Shown: positions 36,562 to 57,767 of the stretch, one piece after another
Layout: each line of letters begins with the position of its first letter
How positions within the stretch are numbered: position 1 is the first letter of the stretch
Assembly: GCF_002101595.1 (NCBI RefSeq)
Contig: NZ_LQOM01000047.1
Coordinates: 1-57,767, forward strand
DNA length: 57,767 nucleotides
From: Mycobacterium celatum
Lineage (GTDB): Bacteria; Actinomycetota; Actinomycetes; Mycobacteriales; Mycobacteriaceae
Direction of reading: 5' to 3'
Notes under the pieces: generated by a model
Databases searched by the model: none
What the model was told of the DNA's origin: nothing
What the model saw: only the letters and a program-made list of their open reading frames with translations
Translations under genes and position numbers: made by a program

Positions 36562-36573
36562 CCGAGCGCAACG

Positions 36574-37308
36574 TCAGACGATGCCGGTGCCCTGGGCCAG
36601 CTGGGAAACCCCGACCACTGCGAAGATCGCAATGAGCACCTGGTGACGATGAGCCGACGCCCAGTCATGCAACCGTCGCAGCACCGCTTGTGTTTTCGCC
36701 GGCGTGGCCAGATACGCGACGAGGATGACTTCGACGACCGCATATAGCAGGACGAGGTAGGCGGCAGCTGCGCTGACCTGCGTGCTGATCGCGGCTCCCG
36801 AGGCCACGATGATTGCGGCGACGAAGAGCACCCCGTCGACTGACACCGATACAAACCCGATCACCCACGCGACCCACAACGACCCGTTCTCCCACGCATC
36901 CTGAGCGCGGACGAGCAGCCGCCGGATTGCGATCGGTGTATCGGAGCCGGCCATGCTGGACGGGTTGTTTTCCGGTGTCACCACGCGCGCTCGCTGCCGG
37001 GCCAAGTGGCGCACCGTCATCAGCGCGGCGATCGACAGGGCAAACACACCTATCCCGAGTTGGATGTGCCGGACGGTGGAACTCGCGGCCGCGGTGCCCG
37101 ACTCGTGCGTAACAGATTTGAACATCGGTGTGGAGTGCACGACGACGAGCGGGACAAGCAGGACGGGAACACTCAACGTCAGTCCGCCAAGCCAGTAGGC
37201 GAGCAAGTTCAGCACGGGCCGTGGCCGAGAGATGATCAGGAGAGTCAGACCGAGACGCACCGGATGGAGTGCCCCCAGGAGCGCCAGCCCCAATACGGAG
37301 CTCCACAT
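36574..37308 (-). CDS. Gap/Sap-like surface-lipid-addressing membrane protein
   Basis: The 244-residue integral membrane protein has about six hydrophobic segments and no enzymatic motif. The start MWSSVLGLALLGALHPVRLG and the following PRPVLNLLAYWLGGLTLSVP match the family of GPL-addressing protein Gap and sulfolipid-addressing protein Sap. Gap is needed to bring GPLs to the mycobacterial surface. The ATG at 37308 is chosen because the family N-terminus begins there; the open frame extends 24 polar residues upstream to 37380. It is divergent from the second NRPS across 807 bases, as expected of a gene serving the same lipid. A role in exporting this lipopeptide is inferred. Confidence 0.88.
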   Translation of the reverse strand: MWSSVLGLALLGALHPVRLGLTLLIISRPRPVLNLLAYWLGGLTLSVPVLLVPLVVVHSTPMFKSVTHESGTAAASSTVRHIQLGIGVFALSIAALMTVRHLARQRARVVTPENNPSSMAGSDTPIAIRRLLVRAQDAWENGSLWVAWVIGFVSVSVDGVLFVAAIIVASGAAISTQVSAAAAYLVLLYAVVEVILVAYLATPAKTQAVLRRLHDWASAHRHQVLIAIFAVVGVSQLAQGTGIV

Positions 37309-37874
37309 GGCCCGAACACTACCTTGTTGCCTCTGTGTTCTCCGTCGGGAGTTTTGAGGTTGGAGTGCTGCGCGGTGCAAAAGGGAGGCGTGAGGAAATT
37401 GCGCAATCAGAGCACAACAGATTCACAAGAAATGCTCATTTAGGGTGCGCAACGGTCGCCGATTAGGGTTATCCGACACGCGACGAATTGCTTGGTATCT
37501 GACACGCGGCGAATTAACGCGAACGGAGGGCGATATTTTCGTCAAAAGCACATGTTTATCCCGATGTCCAGGGGGTAGCCTCGGGACATGCCGACCAGCA
37601 GTACCGCGGTGCGGTCGTCGCTGTTCAGCTTGTTGGGGGGGCGCTGGGGACAACCAACTCGCTCGAGTTCGGTGCCTACTTCTTGCCGGCTGGTCGACGG
37701 CGTGCTGCCAGCAGATAGCCAGCGCCGCAGTATCTTTCGTGCGTATGCCGTGGGCGACTCGAGGGTCGCGTCGGTAGGCCCGAGAGGGTGGGTAGGTTCG
37801 CCCGGGGCACTGCGGAATTTCCTCTTCGGCGACATTTCCGTTCGGTTATTAGCTAAACGAACGTCAAATAACTT
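37309..37874. other. Gap/NRPS-2 intergenic region without a supportable gene
   Basis: This stretch is poorer in GC than its surroundings. It holds a perfect palindrome ATTGCGCAAT at 37398-37407, a tandem direct repeat at 37471-37515 and a small dyad TCCCGA/TCGGGA at 37559-37586. Open frames such as 37588-38025 show no domain or codon pattern I recognise, and one of them crosses the mbtH remnant in another frame. It must carry the divergent promoters of the Gap-like and NRPS-2 genes. Confidence 0.6.
37471..37515. repeat. 19-bp direct repeat with 26-bp period upstream of NRPS-2
   Basis: ATCCGACACGCGACGAATT at 37471-37489 and ATCTGACACGCGGCGAATT at 37497-37515 match at 17 of 19 bases. A 26-bp period is about two and a half helical turns, which would put the two copies on opposite faces of the DNA. 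Tandem copies in a divergent promoter region suggest regulator binding sites. Confidence 0.55.
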
Positions 37875-38018
37875 GACGACGAGGAACGGCGCTGCTTATG
37901 AGCGGCCTTCGCTCATGTTTTGGTGGTCGACTGGCGGGTGGTTAACGCCGAGGGGCTGTGCGCTGAGTATCTGGACTATGTGGAACACAATTTGGCCCGA
38001 TATAGGGCCGAACTGTTT
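37875..38018 (+). pseudogene. Remnant of an mbtH-like gene
   Basis: Read in the frame of 37875, the codons give DDEERRCL, a TGA stop at 37899-37901, AAFAHV, then DWRVV and LDYVEHN. This follows the MbtH pattern NDEEQ-S-LWPxFAxV...GWxVV...CLDYVEQNW: the TGA sits exactly where the conserved Trp of SLWP belongs, and the second block has the family spacing (W, then LDYVExN 13 residues later). The last conserved Trp is Leu, and the TDxRP end is lost. No start or recognisable first third is present. MbtH proteins are small cofactors of A domains and are usually encoded just before the NRPS, which is its position here. The frame then runs on into the NRPS start, so the gene is dead or is a read-through relic. 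Confidence 0.6.
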
Positions 38019-38103
38019 TGCATGAAAGGCCGGCGCGGGTTCGCGTATGTGATACATAGATGGGGTTCTCCCTCGCAGGGAGCCCTTCAATGGGGGATGG
38101 TAC

Positions 38104-38108
38104 AGGAG
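38104..38108 (+). promoter_or_regulatory. Ribosome-binding site of NRPS-2
   Basis: AGGAG lies seven bases before the ATG at 38116. The protein starting there begins directly with the C1-like motif FPLTRGQLDIWL, so this start is well supported. Confidence 0.85.
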
Positions 38109-38115
38109 CACTTCA

Positions 38116-57767
<19,652 letters not shown>

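Noticed and set aside
37588..38025. 145-codon plus-strand open frame before NRPS-2
   Set aside because: No similarity that I recognise, unusual codon use, and it crosses the mbtH remnant in a different frame.

Overview
The window looks like part of a Mycobacterium chromosome, probably a slow grower. The reasons are a uniformly high GC content, a Mas-type iterative polyketide synthase, a fatty-acyl-AMP ligase (FAAL) of the FadD26/FadD28 type, a Gap/Sap-type surface-lipid membrane protein, and many FadE/FadD genes. The species cannot be named from the sequence alone.

Layout. (1) 1-13017 (+) is the 3' part of a giant NRPS gene: a partial E domain, then C-A-T-E, C-A-T and C-A-T-R. A thioester-reductase domain ends the line. 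(2) 13034-13990 (+) is a TauD/SyrP-like Fe(II)/2-oxoglutarate oxygenase in the same operon. (3) 14011-20349 (-) is a Mas-family PKS (KS-AT-DH-ER-KR-ACP). (4) 20599-22527 (-) is htpG. (5) 22695-24440 (+) is the FAAL. (6) 24442-36561 is a lipid or isoprenoid/steroid-type catabolic block: an acyl-CoA synthetase, four acyl-CoA dehydrogenases, an LLM oxidoreductase, an SDR, a FadR-type GntR regulator and a fused double CaiB-type CoA-transferase. A solitary TnpB element (27065-28255) splits its minus-strand operon. (7) 36574-37308 (-) is the Gap-like protein. (8) 37309-38115 is a degraded intergenic region with a 26-bp-spaced direct repeat and what I read as a broken mbtH gene. (9) 38116-57767 (+) is a second giant NRPS gene. 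It starts with a lipo-initiation C domain and is still open at the window edge after 6550 codons, in its sixth module.

How the parts may work together (inference). The FAAL would adenylate a fatty acid and the Mas-like PKS would extend it. Its AT has VAFH where Mas has VASH, which suggests malonyl extension and an unbranched chain. The acyl group would be passed to the starter C domain of the second NRPS. At least six residues are added there, and the line ending in the first NRPS releases its peptide by reduction to an aldehyde or alcohol. The TauD-like enzyme would hydroxylate a residue, and the Gap-like protein would help bring the lipopeptide to the surface. This resembles glycopeptidolipid (GPL) logic (Mps1/Mps2, Gap), but with many more modules and with the terminating gene upstream of the initiating gene. 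No methyltransferase domain, glycosyltransferase, MmpL/MmpS or Pap gene is visible. Whether the two NRPS genes form one line or two cannot be settled, because both are truncated by the window.
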